In this document: piece after piece, positions 1 through 11,870 of the stretch
Layout of the letters: the number at the start of each line of letters is the position of its first letter
Numbering within the stretch: the stretch's first letter is position 1
Assembly: GCA_036275365.1 (NCBI GenBank)
Contig: DASUDX010000096.1
Span: forward strand, 1 to 21,571
Direction: 5' to 3'
Length of the DNA stretch: 21,571 nucleotides
Source: DASUDX01 sp036275365
Lineage (GTDB): Bacteria; Pseudomonadota; Gammaproteobacteria; Nevskiales; Nevskiaceae
Translations under genes and position numbers: made by a program
Notes under the pieces: model-generated
Told to the model about the DNA's origin: nothing
Databases searched by the model: none
Seen by the model: the letters and a program-made list of their open reading frames with translations, nothing else

Positions 1-626
1 CCGCCGGCCTTGAGGTTGGACAGGCCCAGCCGCTGCATCTCGTGCAGGTAGACCGCCTGGCCGGTCAGGGTGGCGGTGGCCTCGCCGCGCGCCACCGCCT
101 TCAGGCCCTCGGCCACGCTCGCCACCCGCAGCATGCGGATCTCCGGATAGTGGCGGCGGATCAGATCGACCTCGGCATAGCCCGCCACCACCGCCAGGGT
201 CTCGCCGCCCAGGCGCTCGAGCGTGCCGATGCCCGGATAGTCGCGGCGGGTGATCACCAGCGAGGGGAGGGTCAGATACGGACCGATGAAGCTGAAATCG
301 TTCTCGCGCTCGGGGGTGCGCGCCACCGAGGCGAAGACATCGATCTCGCCGCTCAGGCCACGCCGGTAGGCGGCCTCCCAGCTGAGCCCGAGCTGGGGCT
401 CGAAGCGCAGCCCGCTGCGCTGGCTGAGCAGCGCGAGGTAATCCGCCACCAGCCCGGCGTGGCGGCCCTGGGCATCGACGAACTCGACCGGTGGAAACGA
501 GGGGTCAATCCCCAGCCGCACCACCGTTTGCGACCCGCTGCCGGAGGCCGCGGCCGGGTCGGCAAGAACGCCGGGGATCCACCCGAGCAGCAGGCTGATC
601 AGCACGGCGACAGCGGGTCGGCACAT
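1..626 (-). CDS. Periplasmic solute-binding (SBP_bac_3/Venus-flytrap) domain protein, C-terminus beyond window
   Basis: The visible 208 residues read as a signal peptide (MCRPAVAVLISLLLG, likely cut after GVLA near residue 22) followed by the first part of a family 3 solute-binding domain. Typical elements are 'LGIDPSFPPVEFVDAQGRH', 'GEIDVFASVARTPER', 'FSFIGPYLTLPSLVITR' and 'LAVVAGYAEVDLI'. The 'IGPYLTLPSLVI' style is common in the sensory flytrap domains of BvgS-type kinases and diguanylate cyclases, so this may be the N-terminus of a membrane sensor rather than a free transport protein; the missing part decides this. Two in-frame ATGs are possible, at 626 and at 662. Neither has a clear Shine-Dalgarno; 626 gives the more compact signal peptide. 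It lies 77 nt downstream of mnmG on the same strand. The domain call is secure, the role is not. Confidence 0.85.
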   Translation of the reverse strand, partial: MCRPAVAVLISLLLGWIPGVLADPAAASGSGSQTVVRLGIDPSFPPVEFVDAQGRHAGLVADYLALLSQRSGLRFEPQLGLSWEAAYRRGLSGEIDVFASVARTPERENDFSFIGPYLTLPSLVITRRDYPGIGTLERLGGETLAVVAGYAEVDLIRRHYPEIRMLRVASVAEGLKAVARGEATATLTGQAVYLHEMQRLGLSNLKAG

Positions 627-633
627 GAAGGCA

Positions 634-658
634 GGGCCTGGGCGACGGACGCAGGCCC
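634..658 (-). other. Inverted repeat between mnmG and the binding-protein gene
   Basis: GGGCCTG at 634-640 and CAGGCCC at 652-658 form a perfect 7-bp stem with an 11-nt loop. A smaller stem, CCGGG/CCCGG (667-671 and 675-679), lies just upstream in the direction of mnmG transcription. Neither is followed by a T-run, so these are not standard intrinsic terminators. They could reduce read-through from mnmG or fold over the start of the next gene, which has no visible ribosome binding site. GC-rich DNA produces such stems by chance, so confidence is low. Confidence 0.25.
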
Positions 659-703
659 GCATGGTGCCGGGCCGCCCGGGGCCTGTCCACGAAACGGTCC
701 GGC

Positions 704-2590
<1,887 letters not shown>

Positions 2591-2726
2591 GGCGGTGGGT
2601 TGCCGGGTCCGGTGCAGGGCGGCCACCCCCGGGCTGGAAGCGGGCCGTCGATCTGTGTACTGTGATTTTATGCTCGGCCAGGGAAGGCGGGGCTGTGTTG
2701 CCGCTTTCCTTGCCGGAGCCGTGGTC
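2591..2726. promoter_or_regulatory. Divergent intergenic region between mnmG and the GAF gene
   Basis: These 136 nt must hold the promoters of mnmG (minus) and the GAF-kinase pair (plus). The only AT-rich patch is around 2661-2672 (TGTGATTTTATG); TATGCT at 2669-2674 matches 4 of 6 bases of a -10 box, with no convincing -35. GGAG at 2715-2718, 8 nt before the ATG at 2727, is a good ribosome binding site and supports that start. No operator or riboswitch was recognised. Confidence 0.35.
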
Positions 2727-3359
2727 ATGACCTCCCCTTCCCCCCAGTACCTCGCCGGCATGCAGCGACTGCTGCGGGCGGTCCAGGAACTCTCCATGGC
2801 CCGCCAGCTGTCCGAGGTGCAGGCCATCGTCCGCGTCGCCGCGCGCGAGATGACCGCCTGCGACGGCGCCACCTTCATCCTGCGCGACGGCACGCTCTGC
2901 CACTACGCCGATGAGGACGCCCTCGCCCCGCTGTGGAAGGGCCGGCGCTTCCCGATGGAGGCCTGCATCAGCGGCTGGGCCATGCTCAACCGCGAGGCGG
3001 TCAGCATCGAGGACATCTACCAGGATCCGCGCATCCCGCATGACGCCTACCGGCCGACCTTCGTCAAGAGCCTGACCATGGTGCCGATCCGCCAGCTCGA
3101 TCCGATCGGGGCCATCGGCAACTACTGGGCCGCGCCGCATCAGGCCTCGGCCGAGGAAGTGGCCCTGCTGCAGTCGCTGGCCGATGCCACCTCGGTGGCG
3201 CTGGAGAATGTGCGCATCCAGGACCTGCTGCTCGCCCGCGAGCAGGACCACCAGCGCCTGCAGCAGGAGATCGAGGCCGAGACCCGGGATCTGCAGGATC
3301 TCGCCCAGCAGGTGGCGAGTCGCATCCGCGAACTCTCCAGCGGCAGCGGCCTGCACTGA
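2727..3359 (+). CDS. GAF-domain signalling protein
   Basis: A soluble 210-residue protein with one GAF domain (about 20-165) and a C-terminal coiled coil (about 166-205, 'LLLAREQDHQRLQQEIEAET'). The motif 'FPMEACISGWAMLNRE' and the run 'IYQDPRIPHDAYRPTF', then 'SLTMVPIRQLDPIGAIGNYW', belong to a GAF subgroup usually fused in front of histidine kinases. There is no output domain, transmembrane segment or evident bilin-attachment motif, so the ligand is unknown. ATG 2727 is chosen for its GGAG site; an extension to 2589 would add 46 non-conserved residues. The stop lies 5 nt before the PAS kinase start, in a different frame, so the two are probably cotranscribed and this protein may be a detached input module. 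Family sure, role inferred. Confidence 0.88.
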   Translation: MTSPSPQYLAGMQRLLRAVQELSMARQLSEVQAIVRVAAREMTACDGATFILRDGTLCHYADEDALAPLWKGRRFPMEACISGWAMLNREAVSIEDIYQDPRIPHDAYRPTFVKSLTMVPIRQLDPIGAIGNYWAAPHQASAEEVALLQSLADATSVALENVRIQDLLLAREQDHQRLQQEIEAETRDLQDLAQQVASRIRELSSGSGLH

Positions 3360-3364
3360 GTGGC

Positions 3365-4954
3365 GTGACACCCGCCCGCGCCGAGATCGCCGCCGACTCC
3401 GTCGCCCTGGCGGCGCTGCGCGAGGCCAAGCGGCTGCTGGCGGCGAAAGTCGAGGAGGTCGAGCGGCTGAGCCGTCTGCTGCAGGAGCGCGAGGCGCGCT
3501 TCCGCGAGCTCGCCGACCATGGCAGCACCATCATCTTCCGGGCGGCGCTCTCGGCCGGCCTGCCGCTGCTCTATGTCAGCCGCGCCGTCGAGCGCATCAC
3601 CGGCTGGCCGGTCTCGGCGCTGCTCGAGGCGCCGCTGCTGTTCGGCAGCCGGATCGAGGCGGCGGATCAGCAGCGCCTGGCCATCGAGGCGAGCCTCGCC
3701 GGCGACGGGCGCAGCTGGCAGACCCGCTTCCGCTTCCAGCGTGCCGATGGCGAGACCCTCTGGCTGGAGAGCGAGTGCCGGCGCGTCGAGCTCGGCGACG
3801 GGCAGCCGGTGCTGGAGGGCAGCATCCGCGACATCACCCACAGCCAGGTCCGCGAGCAGGCCTTGCGCGACCACGCCGAGACCCTGGAACGGGCCAGCAC
3901 GGCGACCCTGGCCGCCGCCATCGCGCCCTACACCTGGCTGATCGACGAGGCGCGCCTGGAGTGCGGGGCGCTGGCCCATGAGCTGCACGGATTGCCGAAG
4001 AACAGTCCGACCCTTCGGCACCTCTCGGATCACTGGGTCCATGTGCCGGCGGCCGAGCGCGAGGCCCTCGAGGCCGAGCTGGCCCGGGCGCTGGAGGCCG
4101 GTGGCAGCTACCTGCTGCAGTACCGGGTGGTGACGCCCAGCGGGCGCCTGCGCTGGCTGCGCAGCATCGGCCAGATCGTCGACAGCCCGAGCCGCCGGCT
4201 GATCGGTGCGGTCACCGACACCACCCTGGAGATCGAGGTGCAGCGCGCCCTCGAGGCCCGCAGCGAGGAGCTGGAGCGGGCCAATGCCGAGCTCGACGAG
4301 TTCACCTATGTGGCCAGCCACGATCTCAAGGAACCCCTGCGCGGCATCCACAACTACGCCCGCTTCCTCGCCGAGGACTATGGCGAGCGCCTGGATGGCG
4401 AGGGCCGGCGCATGCTGCTGGCGCTCGGCGAGCAGGCCGAGCGGATGCAGCGGCTGATCGAGGATCTGCTCAGCGTCGCCCGCCTCGGCCGCGAGCCGAT
4501 GTCACGCCGCCCGGTGAACCTCGACGAGCTGCTGCGCAGCATCCTCGCCTCGCTCGCCTTCGCCCTCAAGGAGAAGCAGGCCGAGCTGACCCTGGAGCCG
4601 CTGGGCAGCCTCAGCTGCGACGGCGTGCGGGTGGGCGAGGTGTTCCGCAACCTCATCACCAATGCCCTGAAGTACACCGACAAGCCGGTGGCCCAGCTCG
4701 CCATCGGCCGCCGCGAGACCGCCGAGGGCAGCGAGTTCTTCGTGCGCGACAACGGCCTCGGCATCCGTCCCGAGCATCTGCAGCGGATCTTCCTGCCGTT
4801 CAAGCGCCTGCACAATCGCGAGGCCTACGGCGGGGGCTCGGGAGTGGGGCTGGCCATCGTCAAGCGCATCGTCGAGGCCCACGGCGGCACCATCCGGGTG
4901 GACTCCACCCCGGGCGAGGGCAGCACCTTCCGCTTCACCCTCGGCAGCGGCTGA
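3365..4954 (+). CDS. PAS-PAS sensor histidine kinase, phytochrome-kinase-like catalytic core
   Basis: A soluble 529-residue kinase. After a coiled coil (about 15-45) come two PAS regions (about 45-165 and 185-295), a helical linker, a HisKA domain with phospho-acceptor His319 in 'SHDLKEPLRGIHNYARFL', and an HATPase domain with N-box 'FRNLITNALKYTD' (Asn429, Asn433), G1 'DNGLGI' (462-467) and G2 'GGGSGVGLAIVKRIVEAHGG' (489-508). The core resembles bacteriophytochrome-type kinases, but no chromophore domain is present. All catalytic boxes are intact. No transmembrane segment means it senses a cytoplasmic signal. GTG 3365 is the likely start, 5 nt after the GAF gene. There is no receiver domain and no response regulator nearby, so its partner must be elsewhere. 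It converges with the next gene, 3 nt apart. Confidence 0.93.
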   Translation: MTPARAEIAADSVALAALREAKRLLAAKVEEVERLSRLLQEREARFRELADHGSTIIFRAALSAGLPLLYVSRAVERITGWPVSALLEAPLLFGSRIEAADQQRLAIEASLAGDGRSWQTRFRFQRADGETLWLESECRRVELGDGQPVLEGSIRDITHSQVREQALRDHAETLERASTATLAAAIAPYTWLIDEARLECGALAHELHGLPKNSPTLRHLSDHWVHVPAAEREALEAELARALEAGGSYLLQYRVVTPSGRLRWLRSIGQIVDSPSRRLIGAVTDTTLEIEVQRALEARSEELERANAELDEFTYVASHDLKEPLRGIHNYARFLAEDYGERLDGEGRRMLLALGEQAERMQRLIEDLLSVARLGREPMSRRPVNLDELLRSILASLAFALKEKQAELTLEPLGSLSCDGVRVGEVFRNLITNALKYTDKPVAQLAIGRRETAEGSEFFVRDNGLGIRPEHLQRIFLPFKRLHNREAYGGGSGVGLAIVKRIVEAHGGTIRVDSTPGEGSTFRFTLGSG

Positions 4955-4957
4955 GGA

Positions 4958-5272
4958 TCAGAACGGCAGCTTGCCGGTCAGGGTCTGCCACCACATCTTC
5001 CAGTCGCCGAGGTAGCTGAACCAGGGGTAGCGGAAGGTGGCCGGCTTGTTGTGCTCGAAGAAGAAGTGCCCGACCCAGGCGAACGCATAGCCCTGCACGA
5101 AGGCCAGCAGAATCAGCCAGGGCTGGGCGGTGGCGAGCGCCGTCACCAGCAGCAGCAGGGCGAGACTGGTGCCGATGAAGTGCAGGCGCCGGCAGGTGCG
5201 GTTGCGGTGCTCGCCCAGGTAGTAGGGATAGAAGGCTTCGAAACTGCGAAAGGCCGGAGCGGAATCGGACAT
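4958..5272 (-). CDS. Mpo1-like (DUF962/YGL010w) small membrane protein
   Basis: This 104-residue protein has the hallmarks of the DUF962/Mpo1 family: 'FEAFYPYYLGEHRN', 'RRLHFIGTSLALLLL', 'GYAFAWVGHFFFEHNKPATF' and 'YPWFSYLGDWKMW'. Two hydrophobic stretches (about 33-48 and 52-70) should span the inner membrane. Histidines His22, His31, His69 and His74 are in the family's conserved places. Yeast Mpo1 is an iron-dependent dioxygenase that shortens 2-hydroxy fatty acids by alpha-oxidation. Bacterial members are hardly studied, so extending this reaction here is inference. The length is normal for short bacterial forms and ATG 5272 starts right before the conserved region. It is a monocistronic gene converging on the PAS kinase and divergent from the hybrid kinase. 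Confidence 0.88.
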   Translation of the reverse strand: MSDSAPAFRSFEAFYPYYLGEHRNRTCRRLHFIGTSLALLLLVTALATAQPWLILLAFVQGYAFAWVGHFFFEHNKPATFRYPWFSYLGDWKMWWQTLTGKLPF

Positions 5273-5301
5273 GACGGGCCTGCCAGGAACGCGGAAGTCG
5301 G

Positions 5302-5331
5302 ATCATACGGTGGCCCACCGGGGCGAGGCAC
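5302..5331 (-). promoter_or_regulatory. Possible promoter of the Mpo1-like gene
   Basis: On the minus strand TATGAT (5302-5307) matches 5 of 6 bases of a sigma-70 -10 box, about 30 nt before the ATG. An 18-nt spacer upstream gives GTGCCT (5326-5331), a weak -35 matching 3 of 6. The surrounding 102-nt divergent region (5273-5374) must also carry the hybrid kinase promoter, for which only TATTCT at 5335-5340 (plus) is a weak candidate. Pattern match only. Confidence 0.3.
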
Positions 5332-5374
5332 GGGTATTCTCGGCGCCGACCACGCTGCAGGTGCCGCCACCGCG

Positions 5375-9444
<4,070 letters not shown>

Positions 9445-9445
<1 letters not shown>

Positions 9446-9888
9446 TGGACGGCCGGGACGCGAGCGGCGGAGAGCCGGCGGTGATCGGCTGGCGCGAATG
9501 GCTGGCCCTGCCGGAGCTCGGCGTGCGCCGGATCAAGGCCAAGATCGACACCGGTGCACGCACCTCGGCGATCCACGCCGCGGTGATCGAACCGGCCCAG
9601 GGCGGGCGCATCCGCTTCGCCCTGCACCCGCTGCAGAAGAGCGAGCGGCTGGTGTGGTGCGAGTCCGAGCTCTGCGACGAGCGCTGGGTCACCGATTCCG
9701 GCGGGCGTCGCGAGTGCCGGCCGCTGATCCGCACCGCGGTGCGCCTGGGCGGGCAGAGCTGGCCGATCGAGCTGACCCTGACCGCGCGCACCGGCCTGAC
9801 TTATCGCATGCTGCTGGGGCGCAGTGCCCTCGCCGGGCGCTTCCAGATCAACCCCGCCGCCTCCTTCCGCCTCGGCCCCACGCCGTGA
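9445..9888 (+). CDS. rimB: RimB/RloA-like retropepsin-fold 'ATP-dependent zinc protease' family protein (COG4067)
   Basis: This 147-residue protein belongs to the COG4067/PF05618 family, annotated for historical reasons as zinc proteases but having a retropepsin-like fold. The active-site motif 'KIDTGARTSAIHA' gives Asp35-Thr36-Gly37. Further family elements are 'GWREWLALPELGVRRIKAK', 'RPLIRTAVRLGG' and 'MLLGRSAL'. Members often sit beside rimK; in Pseudomonas the rimABK operon has been studied and RimB is reported to act against the glutamate tails that RimK adds to ribosomal protein S6. The ATG overlaps the kinase stop (TGATG) and the stop overlaps the rimK start (GTGA). There is no signal peptide, so it is cytoplasmic. 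Assignment to the family is firm; the substrate is inferred from the neighbour. Confidence 0.9.
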
Positions 9889-10790
9889 AGATCGCCATCC
9901 TCTCGCGCAACCGCCGGCTCTATTCGACGCGCCGGCTGATCGAGGCCGCCGAGGCCCGCGGGCATGAGGTGCGGGTGATCGATGTGCTGCGCTGCTACAT
10001 GAACATCGCCCCGCACAACCCGGAGATCCACTACAAGGGCCGCCAGCTGGAGGACTTCGACGCGATCATCCCGCGCATCGGCGCCAGCGTGACCTTCTAC
10101 GGCGCGGCAGTGGTGCGCCAGTTCGAGATGATGGGCGTGTACTCGCTCAACGAGAGCGTGGCCATCACCCGCTCGCGCGACAAGCTGCGCGCCCACCAGC
10201 TGCTGGCGCGCAAGGGCATCGGCATGCCGGTGACCGGCTTCGCCCACGCCCCGGACGATACCCAGGATCTGATCAATCTGGTGGGCGGTGCGCCCTGCGT
10301 GATCAAGCTCACCGAGGGCACCCAGGGCGTCGGTGTGGTGCTGGCCGAGACCGACAAGGCGGCCGAGAGCGTGATCGAGGCCTTCCGCGGGCTGGATGCC
10401 TACTTTCTGGTCCAGCAGTTCATCAGCGAGGCCGGCGGGGCCGACATCCGCTGCTTCGTGGTCGGCAACCGGGTGGTGGCGGCGATGATGCGCCAGGCCC
10501 GGGCCGGCGAGTTCCGCTCCAATCTGCACCGCGGCGGCAAGGCAAGCCCCGTGCGCATCACCCCGGAGGAGCGCTCCACCGCCGTGCGCGCCGCCCGCAT
10601 CATGGGGCTCAATGTGGCCGGCGTGGACCTGCTGCGGTCCAAGAACGGACCCCTGGTGATGGAGGTGAACTCCTCGCCGGGTCTGGAGGGCATCGAGGCC
10701 AGCAGCGGCATCGATATCGCCGGTCACATCATCAGCTTCGTCGAGAAGAACGCGGCCCCCGGCCGCACCCGTACCCGCGGCAGCGGCTGA
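9885..10790 (+). CDS. rimK: Ribosomal protein S6-L-glutamate ligase RimK
   Basis: RimK is an ATP-grasp ligase that adds glutamates to the C-terminus of ribosomal protein S6; E. coli RimK can also make poly-glutamate. The 301 residues match E. coli RimK (300) from end to end: 'MKIAILSRNRRLYSTRRLIE', 'CYMNIAPHNPEIHYKGR', 'IIPRIGASVTFYGAAVVRQF', 'LNESVAITRSRDKLR', 'VIKLTEGTQGVGVVLAET', 'SNLHRGGKAS', the metal-binding 'MEVNSSPGLEGIE' and 'GIDIAGHII'. The start is a GTG overlapping the RimB-like stop by 4 nt (GTGA) with no Shine-Dalgarno of its own, so translation likely depends on the upstream frame. The gene is the third in the kinase-rimB-rimK block and converges with the AMIN gene 14 nt away. 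All ATP-grasp landmarks appear intact. Confidence 0.98.
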   Translation: MKIAILSRNRRLYSTRRLIEAAEARGHEVRVIDVLRCYMNIAPHNPEIHYKGRQLEDFDAIIPRIGASVTFYGAAVVRQFEMMGVYSLNESVAITRSRDKLRAHQLLARKGIGMPVTGFAHAPDDTQDLINLVGGAPCVIKLTEGTQGVGVVLAETDKAAESVIEAFRGLDAYFLVQQFISEAGGADIRCFVVGNRVVAAMMRQARAGEFRSNLHRGGKASPVRITPEERSTAVRAARIMGLNVAGVDLLRSKNGPLVMEVNSSPGLEGIEASSGIDIAGHIISFVEKNAAPGRTRTRGSG

Positions 10791-10804
10791 CCGCGCGCCC
10801 GGGC

Positions 10805-11722
10805 TCAGGGCACCTCGATGCGCAAACCCTGGTAGACCCGGCTGATCTGCGGCGGCCGGCTGCCCGGGCGCAGGTCCAGCACCACCCGAAGGTGGTCGTC
10901 ATGCACGCCCAGACGCAGGGCGGCGAGGCCGGAACGGGTGAAGCGCCGCTCGATCCGGACTCCCGGTGTCAGTCGCCAGCGGCCCGGCAGCGCCAGCCAG
11001 TAGCCACGCCCCCCGGGCAGGCTATTGAGGGCGGGTACCTCGGGCGAGTGATCGCTGCTCAGGACCACTTCCATCAGGCTGCCGGTCCAGCGCACCTCGG
11101 CCGCGCGCAGGGTCGTCTGCGGCAGCACCTCGGCCGCGGGTAGCGGCGCGGTGGCGGGGCCCGGCGGCGGCTCGGGGAGTGCGGCCCGCGCGGCAGTCTC
11201 CGCCGGCGGTGGCCCGGGGATGGAAGCCGGCACTGTGGTCCCGGCCGGGGACGGTCCGGTGTCTGGCTCCACCGGCAAGGCCGCCTCCTCGGCGTCCGCG
11301 GCGCCGACGCTCACCACCGCCGAGACCACTGAGACCGCGGGCGACGTCGCGCTGGCCGAGCGCACCGATTCACCCGGTACCACGGGCAGGGCCGGCGGGT
11401 CCTGGGGCAGCAGGGCGGCGTAGTCGTCGAGGCTGGGACCGGAGTGCAGCAGCAGGATCATCAGGGCGAGCAGCACCGCCCAGCCGCTCAGGGCGCGCAC
11501 GAACGCCGAGAGGTTGTACCGGCGCAGCCGCATCCGCTGCACCGTCTTCAGGTGGCAATCGCGGCAGTGGTAGCTGGCCAGCGGCAGAAAGTTCTGCACC
11601 AGCGCGCTCATCAGCCAGGGCTCGTGGCGCACCCGGTTGAGCGCGGCCGCACCGCAGCGGGGGCAGGCGCGCCGGTCACTGAGCGTGGCGCCTGCCGCCG
11701 CCTGATCTGGAATCCCCGTCAT
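10805..11722 (-). CDS. Zinc-ribbon, single-pass inner-membrane protein with periplasmic AMIN-like domain
   Basis: A 305-residue protein I do not recognise as a named gene. Residues 20-23 (CPRC) and 53-56 (CRDC) form a CxxC...CxxC zinc ribbon on the cytoplasmic side. Basic residues 63-69 (MRLRRYN) and a hydrophobic helix (about 76-93) follow. Then comes a long Ala/Pro/Val-rich linker (about 105-200) and a C-terminal beta-rich domain (about 206-304) with 'AEVRWTGSLMEVVLSS', 'RGYWLALPGRWR' and 'HLRVVLDLRPG'. That pattern fits AMIN domains, which localise amidases and secretins to the envelope by contacts with peptidoglycan or partners. The AMIN call is by pattern and moderately sure. ATG 11722 is used because the frame up to 11830 lacks conserved character; a GGGG lies unusually close to it. 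It is 148 nt downstream of the large protease gene on the same strand. Confidence 0.75.
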   Translation of the reverse strand: MTGIPDQAAAGATLSDRRACPRCGAAALNRVRHEPWLMSALVQNFLPLASYHCRDCHLKTVQRMRLRRYNLSAFVRALSGWAVLLALMILLLHSGPSLDDYAALLPQDPPALPVVPGESVRSASATSPAVSVVSAVVSVGAADAEEAALPVEPDTGPSPAGTTVPASIPGPPPAETAARAALPEPPPGPATAPLPAAEVLPQTTLRAAEVRWTGSLMEVVLSSDHSPEVPALNSLPGGRGYWLALPGRWRLTPGVRIERRFTRSGLAALRLGVHDDHLRVVLDLRPGSRPPQISRVYQGLRIEVP

Positions 11723-11779
11723 GGCCCCTGTCGCTTTGATCCGTGAACCGCGAGAGAGCACGGACAAACGACGCCGCCT

Positions 11780-11801
11780 GGTGGATCCCCCCGGATCCAC
11801 C
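11780..11801. other. Perfect 9-bp inverted repeat upstream of the AMIN gene
   Basis: GGTGGATCC (11780-11788) and GGATCCACC (11793-11801) form a perfect 9-bp stem with a 4-nt C loop (G on the minus strand). It lies between the protease stop (11871) and the AMIN start (11722). There is no T-run on either side, so it is a poor intrinsic terminator; a protein-binding operator or an RNA hairpin in the leader are alternatives. The rest of 11723-11870 holds nothing I recognise. Confidence 0.45.
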
Positions 11802-11870
11802 GCTCCCCACTCCCACTGACAGCCTAGCACCGCCGTCAGAAAATTCCGACGACCGGAAAACGACAGCAGA

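Noticed and set aside
2591..2893. N-terminal extension of mnmG to an upstream start at 2893
   Set aside because: The family begins at the GGGHAG-proximal Met (2590), and the extension would overlap the start of the divergent GAF gene.
3140..4351. 403-codon minus-strand frame opposite the PAS kinase
   Set aside because: Overlaps clear PAS and kinase coding on the plus strand and shows no domain of its own.
5051..5374. Extended start of the hybrid kinase at 5051
   Set aside because: Would overlap most of the divergent Mpo1-like gene; the GAF-type N-terminal homology starts after 5375.
9498..9884. Longer rimK frame starting at 9498
   Set aside because: The extra 129 residues are the RimB-like gene read out of frame; RimK homology starts at GTG 9885.
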